Source: Nansenia antarctica (lineage: Eukaryota > Chordata > Actinopteri > Argentiniformes > Microstomatidae). Taken from it: a DNA stretch of 64,000 nucleotides. Position numbers and translations under genes: made by a program. A model generated the notes under the pieces. It was not told the origin of the DNA. It saw nothing but the letters and a program-made list of their open reading frames with translations, and searched no databases. Below are positions 11,765 through 23,450 of this stretch, piece after piece (position 1 is the first letter of the stretch; the number at the start of each line of letters is the position of its first letter). The stretch spans positions 25,784,344 through 25,848,343 of the forward strand of contig OZ022351.1 of NCBI GenBank assembly GCA_963989245.1. The letters are read 5' to 3'.

Positions 11765-11972
11765 TTTAAACATTTAGCAGACGCTTTTAACCGAAGCAAT
11801 TTACAATTAGAGATTACAGGGATATTCTCCCTGGATAAACTTAAGGGCTAAGTGCCTTACTCAAGGGCACACTAGTGGCGGTGTGTTCCCAGGTGGGAGT
11901 TGAACTCATGACCTTGCGATCTCATCTCACCTTCCACTCCAACTCACTATCCCCCTAGACCACCACTAGCCA
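11765..11972 (-). mobile_element. tRNA-derived SINE with L2-type tail
   Basis: On the minus strand the 5' part is tRNA-like: a box A-like TGGTCTAGGGGGAT near the start and a box B-like GAGTTCAACTCCC. The body has the common CCCTTGAGTAAGGCACTTA block. The 3' end, TGCTTCGGTTAAAAGCGTCT then GCTAAATG, matches the L2 LINE tail seen at 10.6, 21.4 and 49.3 kb. Sharing a LINE tail is how such SINEs borrow LINE machinery. No clear target duplication was found. Confidence 0.72.
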
Positions 11973-14900
11973 CTTCCCATGGCTCCTGCTCCTCTTGAAT
12001 CCTCTTTCACTCTTTTCTACTCAGAGAACTTACAGACGACACAGTAATTTGCATGCTTTAAAATCATTCTGTAGTGACCTTCAGAGTGTAGGAGAAGTGT
12101 GGAAAAACAAATAAAGGGTCTAAAATGTCAGGATTGTTATGGGAGACGGGCCCTGGGTGCCACTCTTACCATGGCTGATGCAGCCTAATTCTAAATAATG
12201 GGGATCTTTCAAATTAATCATGCGCTTCATTACGAGGCAATCAGCTGAGATGCTTCCATCCACTTTGTAAAGAAGCCACTTTATGGGGGAATGAAAAAAA
12301 AGTTATTTTTTTCTCAGTTATGTGAAATGTGAAAAGTTTTAAATGTCAGTGTGCTTTATTACATTTAAAAACTTGAATATGCTTTTGGCAATGAGCAGTG
12401 CATGACAGAAGTGGATAGGGTTGGGTGGAAGGGGTACTCCACAGTAAAATGTAAAACTGAAAAGAATGATTGCTTATATTAGGTTTATTATACAATTATT
12501 GCTTTGATATGATATATAACTATTCCTGTACAGTATGTAAAAGGTTATGGCCATGAGTATTACAAGGTATCTTAAAGTAAAGTGGAATTCCATACTTTGA
12601 CATCCTGAGGGAACCTTTGTCAATCCATTGGCCATTGTGCTAAAAGTTGTGCTGTCTCCATAATGTATCCTCTATATGAGTGTGGTTGCTTTTTAGTTTT
12701 TTGTTTGTTGACAGTTTAGCTTGGTTCCCCTCTCTCACTTAATGCAATTAGACCAATATCCAGTAATGGATGACAGATAGTTGAATTATGTCAAGGTGAA
12801 CAATTATCATTTTGAGATGAATAAATGAGCAGAATGTAATAAACACTTGTGTGTCTCATTGGTTGTGATGACAACTGTGGGTGAGGGGAGAGCGATGGAA
12901 GTTTGGGATGAGTTAACCGAGTCCCTGTGTCACCTGGTAGATTCTGAAATAGCCCAGACAGCAATCACTTCCGTTTGTCCTGAACCAAGGTGAGATAACG
13001 GAGTCCAGGTTTCAGGAGAGTGTACGACAGGAATGGAAACTTCCATTACAACATGCTTCACCTAAGAGATAGAGGTGGTAGATATGGGAAACTACATTTT
13101 CTTTGTTAATTGTTTTGGTCTTTCTCCCACTTTGATAGTGGCATTTGAAGAAAAAGTTATCTGTCACCTTTTTTCCGCTCTATCTTTTAAAGCCATGCTA
13201 CTCTGACAACCACAACTATAACAATGGGAAGATACAACCGAAGACACTTTAAGAAATGACTATATTTGTTTTACAGCAGACGCCGCAGCCGTGTGATGGG
13301 TGAGGGCATTTTCGTCACGATGAAAAGGAACACGGAACACCAACGAAATGTAATACAGAATGCTGTGTTCCCTAGGCGTCAGGTCCTGTCCTTAGAAAAC
13401 AAATAAGCAGAAGTGTAGATGTAACTGAGGAAAACAGAGGAGTGGGGAGAAAGGTTTAGAATTCTACAGGGCCCAATAGCTCACATGTTCAATCCAGATC
13501 TGTACCATATGTTATAATGTTGTGTGCTCACACTTTACAGCATATTCCCTCTCATACTCTTTTTTCTGGATGTGTTCTCTCCTAAAAAGGCAAATAGATG
13601 TCCTACATATCCAGGAGGAGAGACGGGAGAATAGGGGCAAGTCACAGCCAACTCAAAGGATGTTGATCACTTGCGTCTTATCGCGGTCCAAGCCAGGCCA
13701 CCCCTTGTGAATTAAAGGAGAAATAGTATCTCTGTCCCTCATTTTTCACTGCCCAGAGATGCTCGGCGGCTCCCTTTCTTCCCGCTCCTGTGCCGGGGAG
13801 ATAATCCAGGCCCATCCCAGGCAGTGGAATCCATCTTTCTCTCCTGGTGGTGGACTGCAGTCCTTGGCTTTGACGAGGTCATCGTCTTGTGAAGCGAACT
13901 GAAGCGCACCGGCGTGTGTGTGTGTATTTCTTTTATTTTTTTGTTCATTTCATATTGTTTGGAGTTTTTTCTTTATTTGTTTTTGTACGAGCGGATCACC
14001 TTGAGGAATCCTGCAACAAAAGGTGTACACGGCTGAGATTGTTTAATTGACTGAATGTGATACCGATGGGTCAATGGGTGTATGGATAGTGTATGGATTT
14101 GTCCCTGTGTCATTCCCCTTTATTGCACATAGCTTTTTTTGTATGGATTGGAGTGTTACAATTTCTTTGTGTAGTTTTATTAAGTTAATACAAATGGCCG
14201 GTCTAAACGTCATGTGAATAGCTGCAAACGGAAACATGTTGAATTAAAACATGGTTGATGTGTTTAATACTTATTTCCCCTACTGCAATGTAGGAAGACT
14301 ATTTTGCAAAAAGGAATAATTCAATAAGCGAAGTCATGCAGTATCATGTGGCTGCTATGAAAGTGAACTGTGTGTGTGGGTGATTTGAGCTGGGTGAATG
14401 ACAGGATATGAATGACAGTCATTCCAGATGCTGTAATAGAAATAACGCCATGCTCATAAAAAACATCTTCAACAGCACCAGCCATTAATAACCTTTCTCC
14501 ATAATAATAATAACATTCATATTCCATTCACCCACTCTCCCATCAAAAGTCGTCGGAATTGCTTGTTTAACATGTGATATGCAACACAGCCCCCCCTCCA
14601 CTCCCCTCACAACATTTTGGGCAGCACCCCCCTCACTATAGTCCCCTCACAACATTTTGTCAGATACCCAATACAGGCAAAATTGAAGATAAAGTTAAAC
14701 TACTGTGTACAAGCTAGACCAACCTTTTTAGCCTACTGTGAATGTCCAGGTCAGCTATGTTATCACAGTGAATACAACCTTCAAAAAACCTTCCGATCAC
14801 AAGTCCACAACCATTTCAAACATCCTTCACAGCTCTTCTCACCACCTTAATGTTAAACTACTGTATACAAGTTACTACCAACTTTTTTAGTCTACTGAAC

Positions 14901-15229
14901 CACTAAAAATCACATTCTTACATCACATTCATACTAAATCACATTCTGTGCAAAATACAACGCATTTGAAACAACTCATACACCAAGCTACACTACTGAA
15001 CTCTACTGCAATTTAAACATATCTATCATACTCAATGATACCTAGTGGTGGTTGTTTTTTCTGAGGTTGACGGGTGCTGTCATGGTACTCCATGTCACAC
15101 CATTCTGGGCGTTCTAAACTCCTGCCTACTGTTCTAGGGTTCTTGTTGGCCTGTGGCTTCAAATGAGACAGATAAAGGTGGCTCTTATGGTCAGACTACT
15201 GTTCTATCTTGGCAAACACTGGGATTCAG
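11973..15229. other. No gene seen; long low-copy stretch
   Basis: About 3.2 kb without a recognisable repeat or exon. A GC-richer patch lies at 13735-13910. A small duplication at 14595-14660 repeats CCCCTCACAACATTTTG. Confidence 0.5.
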
Positions 15230-15470
15230 TTGAATAGCCCAGCAAGCACAAAGACGTCATGAAGACGTTGTGACGATGCCTTTCAGAGACGTCCAGGACT
15301 AGGCCAGATCACGTGTCCTAATGACCCGAATACAACCGGCTGTTTAAGGTCTTACCCAAAAGTCGTTGAGATGACGTACTCGAAAAGAAGTCATAAAAAA
15401 CGCCAAATCGACCTGGGGAACCGGTTCATCGAGTCTGCCGCAAGAAATATACCAACCCACAACAAATGGC
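15230..15470. repeat. GACGT-rich dispersed repeat-like segment
   Basis: The stretch is rich in GACGT(C/T) words (AAAGACGTCATGAAGACGTT and related). I recognise the general type as a dispersed teleost repeat but cannot name a family. It precedes the cysteine-rich pseudogene and may be part of the same unit. Confidence 0.35.
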
Positions 15471-15529
15471 AAAAAAACGCAGAAGGAGAAGCAACAAGAA
15501 AAATAATGCGATAAAGAAGTTGACAGCCG

Positions 15530-16780
15530 TGTTCTATGCTCAGCTGAGAAAGAGTTCCATTATGACAGAAACTGTCTGTTTTTTGGGAGGTCAGCGCATG
15601 TTGGGACCAAGAAGAAGAGTTCTGACTTGCCTGTGTTCCCAGTGGGTGCGGTTGAGTTCAAGTTTTGAAATCTTGTGATGACAGAGGAGATGTCTGGGAG
15701 GTCGCAATGAAAGCTTGTGTGCTGCATTGTGCATAGTCTGCGTGCTGCAGATGCTGTCTATCACCAAGTGTGCAGTGTACATTTCCGAACCGAGAAGCGA
15801 ATGCCAACGGATAATCAGACCAGCGAAACCGGGGCCAAAAAAACTAAACTTTGTCGACCACAGGACAAAGAAAGAGTCAAAGCCTTTCTAGAAGTTGTGA
15901 ACTTCCTCAAAGAATGATGAATGAAAAATGATGATGAACAGATCAAAATCAATGATCTTGTTAGCCGGATGGAAGACAATCTTCAAGGCTCAGTCAGGAC
16001 ATCAAGCATCATAGCGACACACACACGCAGTCAAAACTGAAGGAACATTTCGGTGAGAGAAGAATAATTGAAACCAACATTAATGGGAAGCCAAATGGCC
16101 TGTGGTTTACTTTCAGGAGGGCCGACAAAGCAATCCTTCAGGACTTTTATGCTCACAGGGAAGCTGGTCCTGAAACAGAGAAGAAGAGGATAATTGAAAA
16201 CTGTTGCAAAACTTATCAAAGATGACATAAAATCAGTGGAAACATCCCCGTGATGTATATCCTGACTGTGACTCACTAAAGTGTGAAGAGGATGCCAACA
16301 ACTTTCTTCCAGAAAGTCTCAGAGTTCGACTGAAAAGGAGCAAAAATCTTGGCACGAAAACTGCCTCCGTCGGACAGGCAATCACGCAGGTAACCAGACC
16401 AAGAGTTATCCTGGCACCACTACAGACTGGGCTTGGGGTCCAGCTGCACCATCACTTTGCATCACTCTTTCTAATCGATGCTCGTCACCAGCTTGGATTC
16501 TGTTGCCCGTACCAGGAAGTAGGTGCACAGATTTGTGAGTGATGCTGTGATGTCACATAGAACAGACATTCCAGAATTCTCGGGGATGGAAAGAGAGTGA
16601 TGAGAGGCTTGTCCCTGTCCAAAGTGACTTACCACCAACTCCACAGGAACTCATCATCAGATGCACCTGCAAGACAGCAGCCCATGAGGTGCACATGCAA
16701 GAAGCATGGCATTGAGTGCTCTGTTGCATCTAGGAACTGCAAAGGATTGGGGTGTGCAAACAGGTTTACGGTTATGTTCA
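15530..16780 (+). pseudogene. Cysteine-rich VYHQVCSVHFRT / CxC family pseudogene
   Basis: Pieces in shifting frames line up in the order expected of one protein. Near 15558 is a CLFFG-type block. At 15717-15917 an open stretch holds AADAVYHQVCSVHFRT and then CRPQDKERVKAFLEVVNFL. Next come DEQIKINDLVSRMED, ETNINGKPNGLWF-like and VAKLIKDDIKSVETSP. Near 16410-16510 are VILAPLQTGLGVQLHHHFAS and LIDARHQLGFCCPY. At 16681-16760 is MRCTCKKHGIECSVA then NCKGLGC. Stops and frameshifts separate nearly all of these. I recall similar proteins as multicopy uncharacterised genes in fish and invertebrates, but their function is not known to me, so a mobile-element origin is inference. Confidence 0.7.
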
Positions 16781-16799
16781 TCAGTGCCAACATGTTGAT

Positions 16800-17250
16800 A
16801 GTAGTGTGAATCTACTAGTCACAAATATAACATAAAAGTGCTATTTTAGGTGATATTTTAATAATATTGTTTTACATGTTTGTTAATCAATGCCTATATT
16901 CATGTTGATAACTGCCAATGTATGTTGCCTTGTACAAAAGTATACTAATATAGTGATTCAATTAAAGCTTAACAATTGTAAAGCCTTAAAATGTCATTTT
17001 TGGAAGCAAAAAATAAAAAACCGTTCCACCAGTCAGATCTCTTGTATCTTTGTATATGTCATATAAGAGGCCTTTATGAGTAATAAACAATTAAACAATT
17101 TTCTGTTGCAATTGGTGGAAGGTTCCCCCCTCTTTTATCACAAAATGCCTGTACCACTCATCTCACCTCATCTCTGCTCCTGGGTCCTACCTTACCCTCT
17201 CATAGCCTCACCCATTGGATTGTAAGGGTCATTGTTGAAGTGACTTTTCT
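16800..17250. other. No gene seen; AT-rich flank
   Basis: AT-rich sequence between the pseudogene and the target duplication of the next SINE. It may include the pseudogene's 3' flank. AATAAA-like words are present but unassigned. Confidence 0.5.
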
Positions 17251-17260
17251 CCCATTCTGT

Positions 17261-17264
<4 letters not shown>

Positions 17265-17297
<33 letters not shown>

Positions 17298-17480
17298 GAG
17301 TGGGGCAGTCCCACTCATATTTTTCATTTTATTGGATAGAGATAGTGAAGGTAGACAGGAAAGTAAGGAGGAGAGGGCATGTCAGCAGGGCATGGGCTGG
17401 ATTCGAACCCATGCCGACATGGGCATAATTATGTGTGCACTGTAGACCGCGGTGCTAGACCACTGGACCACCCCAGGCCA
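17265..17480 (-). mobile_element. tRNA-derived SINE with 14-bp TSD and T30 3' end
   Basis: Perfect 14-bp direct repeats CCCATTCTGTGTTT flank it at 17251-17264 and 17481-17494. On the minus strand the head has box A TGGTCCAGTGG and a perfect box B GGTTCGAATCC, then a body ending GGGACTGCCCCACTCTGA followed by 30 T (plus-strand A30 at 17265-17294). Box spacing and order fit a pol III internal promoter. The homopolymer is T and not A in the promoter's sense direction, which is unusual for a SINE tail. Confidence 0.85.
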
Positions 17481-17636
17481 CCCATTCTGTGTTTGAGGTG
17501 TAGCCTACCAACGGATTTCGGATGTCAATGTATGACACATCATTTGAAAGCTTACCATCTGTAGTTGCAGAATATGTAAAACAAAAAAAAGTGACTTCAG
17601 CAACTGGTTGATCAAAACACTGTCTGGTGTCACATA

Positions 17637-17870
17637 ATGTGCCGCAGTCAGCTGGGCTTCTCCGCATACCTTTCAAAGGTTCTACAGCTTGGACAGGACC
17701 GCTCCGTGGCACACTCTGGCCTAAGTGCTGGCCTGTGTCGTAATGATGTAGGCCTACATCGTTGTAACCATACAAGTTTTCCCTACAGAACTAAAGGTTA
17801 TGAATATAACACTCTGCAAGCAAAGCATTTGGAGATAGCACACAGATCCACGGGCGGGTCTAAATCATGA
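17637..17870 (+). pseudogene. DIRS-type tyrosine recombinase C-terminus
   Basis: The plus strand reads CAAVSWASPHTFQRFYSLD then RTAPWHTLA. This is the C-terminal signature of the tyrosine recombinase of DIRS-like retroelements (consensus ASWASPHTF..FY.LD), and the catalytic tyrosine is still present. Only about 30 codons survive. The sequence up to 17870 is probably its untranslated 3' region. A longer, more decayed relative is at 57.4 kb. Confidence 0.75.
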
Positions 17871-18780
17871 CATACCGGAGAGATTAAACTTTTGTTTTAT
17901 TTCATTTGTTGTCTTCCTCTCTCCCCCTCAGTCCCTTTGTACAAGATGGAACTTCAAAGACGGGCTCTTACTTCTGTAATACAAGCAATAAACAACTCCC
18001 ACAAGCTTTTGTCTGAATTTAGCTCTCTAGTCCCGGTGTGTTTTTTTTTTATGATTGACACAATCTGTTACAAGACTGTTCCCTCAATTGTCCTTTCCCT
18101 ATATCAATGACACCACAATGAATGTGTCAAGAAATTTCCCTCAGCAGGGAGGACAGAAGGAGAGTAGGAGGTTGGGAAAGAAAGAGAAAGGCTTTCAAGG
18201 GCCTGTAACAAATAACGACAAGGGCAACAAAACACCAATCAAAGTTGCTGCAGTCCTCCCCCCAAGACTCAAAACTAATCTTCACACACGGCATTCAAAA
18301 GTCCACGGCTGTGTTTTTTTTGTGTGTGTGTATTCGTTTCATTATTTCCATTTCTATAGTTTCAATCTCTCAGCGCATTCAGATCTTTATCTGTATGGCG
18401 CTGGATTGCAGACAGAGTCGTGCATCTCCCTAATCAACATGCAAATTTCGGTCTCCCTATTGGGTCATTAGCGCATCTCGGAAGGTGAATCTTAGGATCA
18501 AATTGAAAGATGATGAATGCAGGGTTATCTAGATGCTAGCGAAGCGATGCCGTCCTGAAATTATTAATACGTGGTTGGTTGTAACAGCTACAGAAGCATG
18601 ATAGACATTTTTAAATAAGTGGAAGAGGAGATTCTGGAGGTGTCAGAAGACACATAGCAGAGAGGGTAGATGGGATGGAACAATTGTAGCACCTTGGTAG
18701 CGGGCTGTCAATCATACATCATGCTCTGAAACATAACGGCGTTGTCCCTTGTCCGTCATTGTCAAGTGTATGAAGGTGGG
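17871..18780. other. No gene seen
   Basis: No recognisable repeat or domain. The open frame at 18055-18471 is long enough to notice but has no recognisable motif. Confidence 0.5.
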
Positions 18781-18882
18781 AGTGTGTGTGTGTTTACCAC
18801 ATAAGATTGATCGAGTGTGTGTGTTTGTGTGTTCGAATGTGTGTGCTTGAGTTTAAGATTGACTGAGTGTTTGTATGTGCAA

Positions 18883-18938
<56 letters not shown>

Positions 18939-18954
18939 GTATGTGTGTGTGTGT
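18781..18954. repeat. (GT)n microsatellite cluster
   Basis: An almost pure (GT)n tract runs at 18885-18954, preceded by degenerate GTGT/TTGA-spaced units from 18781. The derived Cys-Val or Thr-His frames are artefacts. Confidence 0.92.
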
Positions 18955-19110
18955 TTGGCACAAGCTCTGTGGGTACACACATGGACATCTTAAAGGTAGG
19001 GAGGTCTTGACAGTGTTCGACAGAGCTCGTCGTGTGTGTGTGTGTGTGTATCTGCGTGCTGACTGATTTTAGAGCTGATGACAGAGATGGATTTGAGGCC
19101 TAAGAGCAAT

Positions 19111-19116
19111 GGTGGA

Positions 19117-19147
<31 letters not shown>

Positions 19148-19171
19148 GAAAGAGAGAGAGAGACAGAGAGG
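19111..19171. repeat. (GA)n microsatellite
   Basis: About 60 bp of GAGAGA with three GACA interruptions. A short GT tract lies just upstream at 19032-19050. Confidence 0.9.
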
Positions 19172-20760
19172 AGGGGAACAAGGGACCAGCCTGCAGCCTG
19201 TCGTTGTATTGCTTTTTCAGACTCCGTGAGACAAGAGCATGTCTCCTCTGCGCGCGCGGGTGTCTGTCTGTGTATGTGTGGGAGAACGTCGGCAGTGAAC
19301 CGCGACGCATTAGGATTCTCGCAATGTCTCATTCTGTCAGTGACGAGCGCTCCCGCCAGCTTTCCCTATCTCGTCGGGTTCCAGGTTCAGCTCTCTCTCC
19401 GCCATGTCTGCATTTGTTATCTGATTTTAGGGGATGTGACACAGGCGGGGACAGAGAGACAACGACACCCCCATCACCCGTAACCCAACAACAAATCATT
19501 AACACAACGCCGCTGTCAACAGTTTGACAGTAATATATGTCTGTGTCCAACATAACATGTGATGCATGAGTAAACTCTGCATGTTGTCATATGCACTGAT
19601 ACGACAGGAAGATGCAACAGGGGGAGGATTGAGTATATGGCTGAGGTTAGGTGACACAACTGGATGTTTGTACTTGCTCTTGTGGTGGTTATCCTCACAC
19701 AAGTGTGAGACACATGAACCACAGATGTTGAGGGTGCGTCAGGCTTTGTTGTCCTCAGTGAAACCATTTTTAGATTCCTTGCTATGTCTGTGAACTTTTT
19801 CTCCTTTCAGCTCCGGGGGATTTTTCTTACTAGCTCACCTCATGTTCCGGATTCCTGTTTCTGGTTCTGACTCCATTTGGTGCCATACCCTACTACAGTA
19901 GTGTGATTCATTCAAATTAAATGATGACTCATTACTCATGACTCATTACTCAGTAAGGTCAGTCCCATAGAATTTGATGGCCACTCCTACTCCTACTCCA
20001 ATTTTTGAGGGTTGATATTTCAGTGTGATGTGCACAACAGCCCAGGGACGAGGTTAACACTAGATCAGACGTGGTGTGTGGTCTGTGAGTAAAAAGTCTT
20101 ATCGTTTCCGATCAACAAACAAAGGCGTGCCAATCGTTCCAGCAAGCCCTTCAAACCACCACCCCCACACCTCTCAGCACTCCAAAATGTCTTTCTCCTC
20201 TCTTTTTCTCCTCACAACAAGCTGGTAAATGAAAATATTCAGCCTTTCCGTGTAATCACAACTCCTGTGAGGTTCACGGACAAACAAACACGACAGGCTT
20301 GTTTATCACTATGAAGTTTCAAACAGCACTATGAAGCTCGTAATTATAACAACACACTGGGAGGGGGAAGGACAGCATTGCAATATTTATTACTATTATT
20401 TTTAAATAATGATAATGAACTTTGTCAACATTTTTACAAGATTACAGACATATCTGCCGAAATTGACTTTCTTTTTGAATGAAAAACTTTCTAGCATGTG
20501 ACAAATACACTTGAAACTTGATTACGTATTACATTCTATATATATATATATATTTCACCCGACTCATGCTTATTCATGTCAGATTGCGCTAATAATTTCC
20601 CCTGCTTTGTCTGCTTAGGAACATATGCATTTGTACAAGTAGTGATGTTGTCATTGTCCTCTTCTTGTCCTCTTCTTGTATGACATGAAGCCACGCTTTG
20701 GACCGTTTCTTCCTCAGCCATGACTCCTTGGCTTCCTGGTTTCAGAGTCATTTCAGGCTG
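19172..20760. other. No gene seen
   Basis: The open frames at 19078-19527 run out of the (GA)n tract and carry no recognisable motif. A (TA)n tract lies at 20537-20553. A small duplication, ATGACTCATTACTC, occurs at 19924-19950. Confidence 0.5.
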
Positions 20761-20767
20761 CGGAGCC

Positions 20768-20893
20768 AGGCTAATGTACAAGCGGCGCCATCCAGCGGTC
20801 ATTGTGTGTCAGTACACAGCTTCTCACTGTAAAGAGTGGGGGGTCATTCGACACCGCGCTAAAAGTAGGTGAAACAGTGTCGTGCTCGAAGTG
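20768..20893 (+). mobile_element. TTAA-flanked MITE, divergent right-end fragment
   Basis: It aligns with the right half of the CACTAGAACAGCC family: CAAGCGGCGCCATCCAGCGG, then TCATTGTGTGT, GGGGTCATTCGACACCG and GAAGTG before TTAA (20894-20897). The left end is not recognisable. Its divergence suggests it is the oldest member in the window. Confidence 0.55.
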
Positions 20894-20897
20894 TTAA

Positions 20898-21424
20898 CCA
20901 TACATTTACTTCACAGATTTATAAAAGATGGGGTTTTTGTCAACATTCCACAAACACGTCTAACATGTCTAAAATAAAAAAAATAAAAATTATGCTTACA
21001 GATTTTAATCAAGTACACTTGCAAAGATACTATACATGAAAATGAAACGCACACACAATTTCATGTCTTTATCACACAAATTAATTGAATATCATTATCA
21101 TAATTTTCATATTGCTGTGTATGCATAATGATGATGGTTGTGGGCACCTAGATCAGAGTGTACATCACATTCAATCTCACCAGGCAGAGTGTTGAGACTA
21201 GTGGGCATTCCAGGGAGGATACCGTGAAGGTAAAAGGTCAGCAGGCCTTTAGTTTCTTCCTCTGTATCACCCCCTCTCTTCCTCCCACTGTAGTGAAATC
21301 TGTTTTCCTCAGAATGCTGGTGCCTAGAAGGGAAGGAGGTGGCAGGTAGAGTGGGAGAGAGCCAGGGAAAGGAATTGATTGGGGAGAGGATACAGCTGTC
21401 CAAACTCTAAGCTTTTACAACACA
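20898..21424. other. No gene seen
   Basis: No recognisable element before the L2 tail that starts near 21425. Confidence 0.5.
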
Positions 21425-23450
21425 TTTACATTTTGGGCATTTAGCAAACGCCTTTATTCAAAGTGACTTACAACAAATACATTTGTCTACGTGAGTGAAT
21501 CGTCTGTCCATCTGTCATCGCAAGAAAAAGTTATCTATACTTGGGTTTATCACTCTTTTTTTCAGTAGAGAAACTGTACAGGCGGTTTCAGGAGGTACAG
21601 TTAAGATGTAGCCTGAAGAGATGGGTCGACCTGGTAGCACGACTTGTGCATCCTTGGAGAGGCGGTGGTGCCAGTCAGCCAACAGAGGTGGCAGGTGTTT
21701 GGGGGCTGACCATTGCTTGCATGTAGGAAGTTCCCTTTGCCGCCCGGCGGTAGGCGAGCGCCAGGATCTTGAATCTGATGCTAGTTGCTACTGGGAGCCA
21801 GTGAAGGGTGCGAAGGAGAGGGGGGACATGGGACACTTTGGGGGAGGTTGAACACCAGACGGGCGGCAGCATTCTGGAAGAGCTGCAAAGGGTCTGATGG
21901 TGGAGGCAGGGAGTCCGGCAAGGAGTGCATTGCAGTAGTTAAAGCAGGAGATGACCAGCGTCTGGACCAAGAGTTGTACTGCTTCTCTGGTGAGGAATGG
22001 ACGTATCCTTCTGATGTTGTAGAGGAAGAATCTGCAGGAGCGTGCTGCCGCTGTGATGTTCACCACACAGAATAAGTGGTTGTCGAGGATCATCCCCAAG
22101 GTTTTTGGCCGTCTGGGAGGAGGTCACTGTAGAGTTCTCTACTGTGATGGAAACATCTTGGAGAGGGCAGGCTTCGCCAGGGAGGAAGAGTAGCTGGGTC
22201 GTAATAAGGTTAAGCTTGAGGGGGTGGGCTGACATCCAAGCAGAAATGTCTGCAAGACACGTGTTGCCATCGGTGAGTCAGAAAAAGGGAAAGACAGGTA
22301 GTAGCGGTCTAAGCACTAGCCACTAGTGCAAGCTGCCCACCGGGGACTGGGATCGAATCCCGGTCTCGCCAGACCCGGATATGGCCGAGGCACACAGGGA
22401 GCGGCAAATTGAGCGGCCGCTCCAGAGGGCGGTATAGGACTATTTCCGGACAAGGATCCGTCGCGCAACAGCGCCCCCGGGGTGCCGGAATAACGGTGCT
22501 GGGCTCGAGGAGCCAGTCAGCTAGTCTGCCTGGCGATCTCCTCTGGGGCTGCCGGCCACGGGGTCGTGCGGCGGATCCTACGCAATAGGCAGGGGATAAT
22601 TGGATGCTAGGTTGGGTTCAATTGGATACCAAAAAGGGATAAAATCTGAAAAACAAATTTTAAAAAAAGAAAAAGGGAAAGACAGGAAGAGTCATCTGCG
22701 TAGCAGTGGTAGGAGAAACTATGTGAGGAAATTACCGGGTCAAGAGATTTGGTATAGAGTGAGAACAGTAAGGGCCCTAGGACGGAGCCGTGGGGGACCC
22801 CGGTGGTGAGGGGTAAGAGCGATCAGCCAGGTAGGATGCAAACCAGGAGAGTGCAGGGCCAGAGATGCCCAGTTCTGAGAGGCTGGAGAGAAGGATTGGG
22901 TGGTTCACTGTGTCGAAGGCAGCAGAGAGGCTGGTCGAAGGCAGCAGACAGGTCCAGGAGAATGAGAACGGAGGAGAGGGAGGACGCTTAAGCAGATGGA
23001 GGGCCTCTGTGACAGCAAGGAGAGCACTCTCAGTAGAGTGCCCAGCCTAAAGGAGATTGTTCTGACGGAGATATTGAGACAGTTGGTTATATAGAGTATA
23101 TTCAAGGGTTTTAGATAAGAAGAAAAGAAGGTCTGTAGTTGTGGACCGAAGATGGGGTAAGAGTTGTTTTCTTGATAAGAGGCTCGAAGAGGGACAGATT
23201 CTGTGGATAGAGAGAAGTTCATTACGGTGGTAAGGAAAGGAAGGAGGTGGATTTTGGAATGATTGTTGGAAGCTTTAGCAGCTGATGCAGAAGAGGTGTA
23301 ATTGAGGAGGAGAGAGAGATAAGGGTTTATGTCATCAGGGAGGCCTGTTTCTCCATTGCCCTTTTCTACAAGCTTGCAGGGTTTCAGAGAGCCAAGGAGG
23401 GCGTGAAGGGGATCGTGCTTGCCTCAAGGTCAGTGGACAGAGAGCGTCGA
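21425..23450 (-). mobile_element. Old L2-like LINE, reverse transcriptase pseudogene
   Basis: Read on the minus strand from 23450, the protein order is intact though frameshifted. [13 protein letters not shown] lies near 23040-22990, LDLSAAFD near 22950, then [37 protein letters not shown] near 22800, and MSAHPLKLNL near 22230. These are followed by FFLYNIRRIRPFLTREAVQL (22010-21970), LLRTLHWLPVATSIRFKI (21800) and the 3' terminus at 21425-21470 (plus strand TTTAGCAAACGCC). A 22-bp tandem duplication (22912-22933 and 22934-22955) breaks the frame just after LSAAFD. A SINE splits the element at 22299-22667. It is inactive. Confidence 0.85.
22299..22667 (+). mobile_element. GC-rich tRNA-related SINE with 19-bp TSD
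   Basis: A perfect 19-bp direct repeat, AGAAAAAGGGAAAGACAGG, flanks it at 22280-22298 and 22668-22686, so the boundaries are exact. The 5' part has a box A-like TAGCGGTCTAAG and a box B-like GGGATCGAATCCCGG, indicating a tRNA-derived pol III promoter. The body is GC-rich and includes GAGCGGCCGCTCC and GCGCCCCCGGGG. It ends in an A-rich tail. It interrupts the L2-like LINE. I do not recognise the family by name. Confidence 0.85.

Noticed and set aside
22340..22375. Intact tRNA gene at the box B-like motif
   Set aside because: The cloverleaf cannot be completed and the segment is the head of a TSD-flanked SINE.
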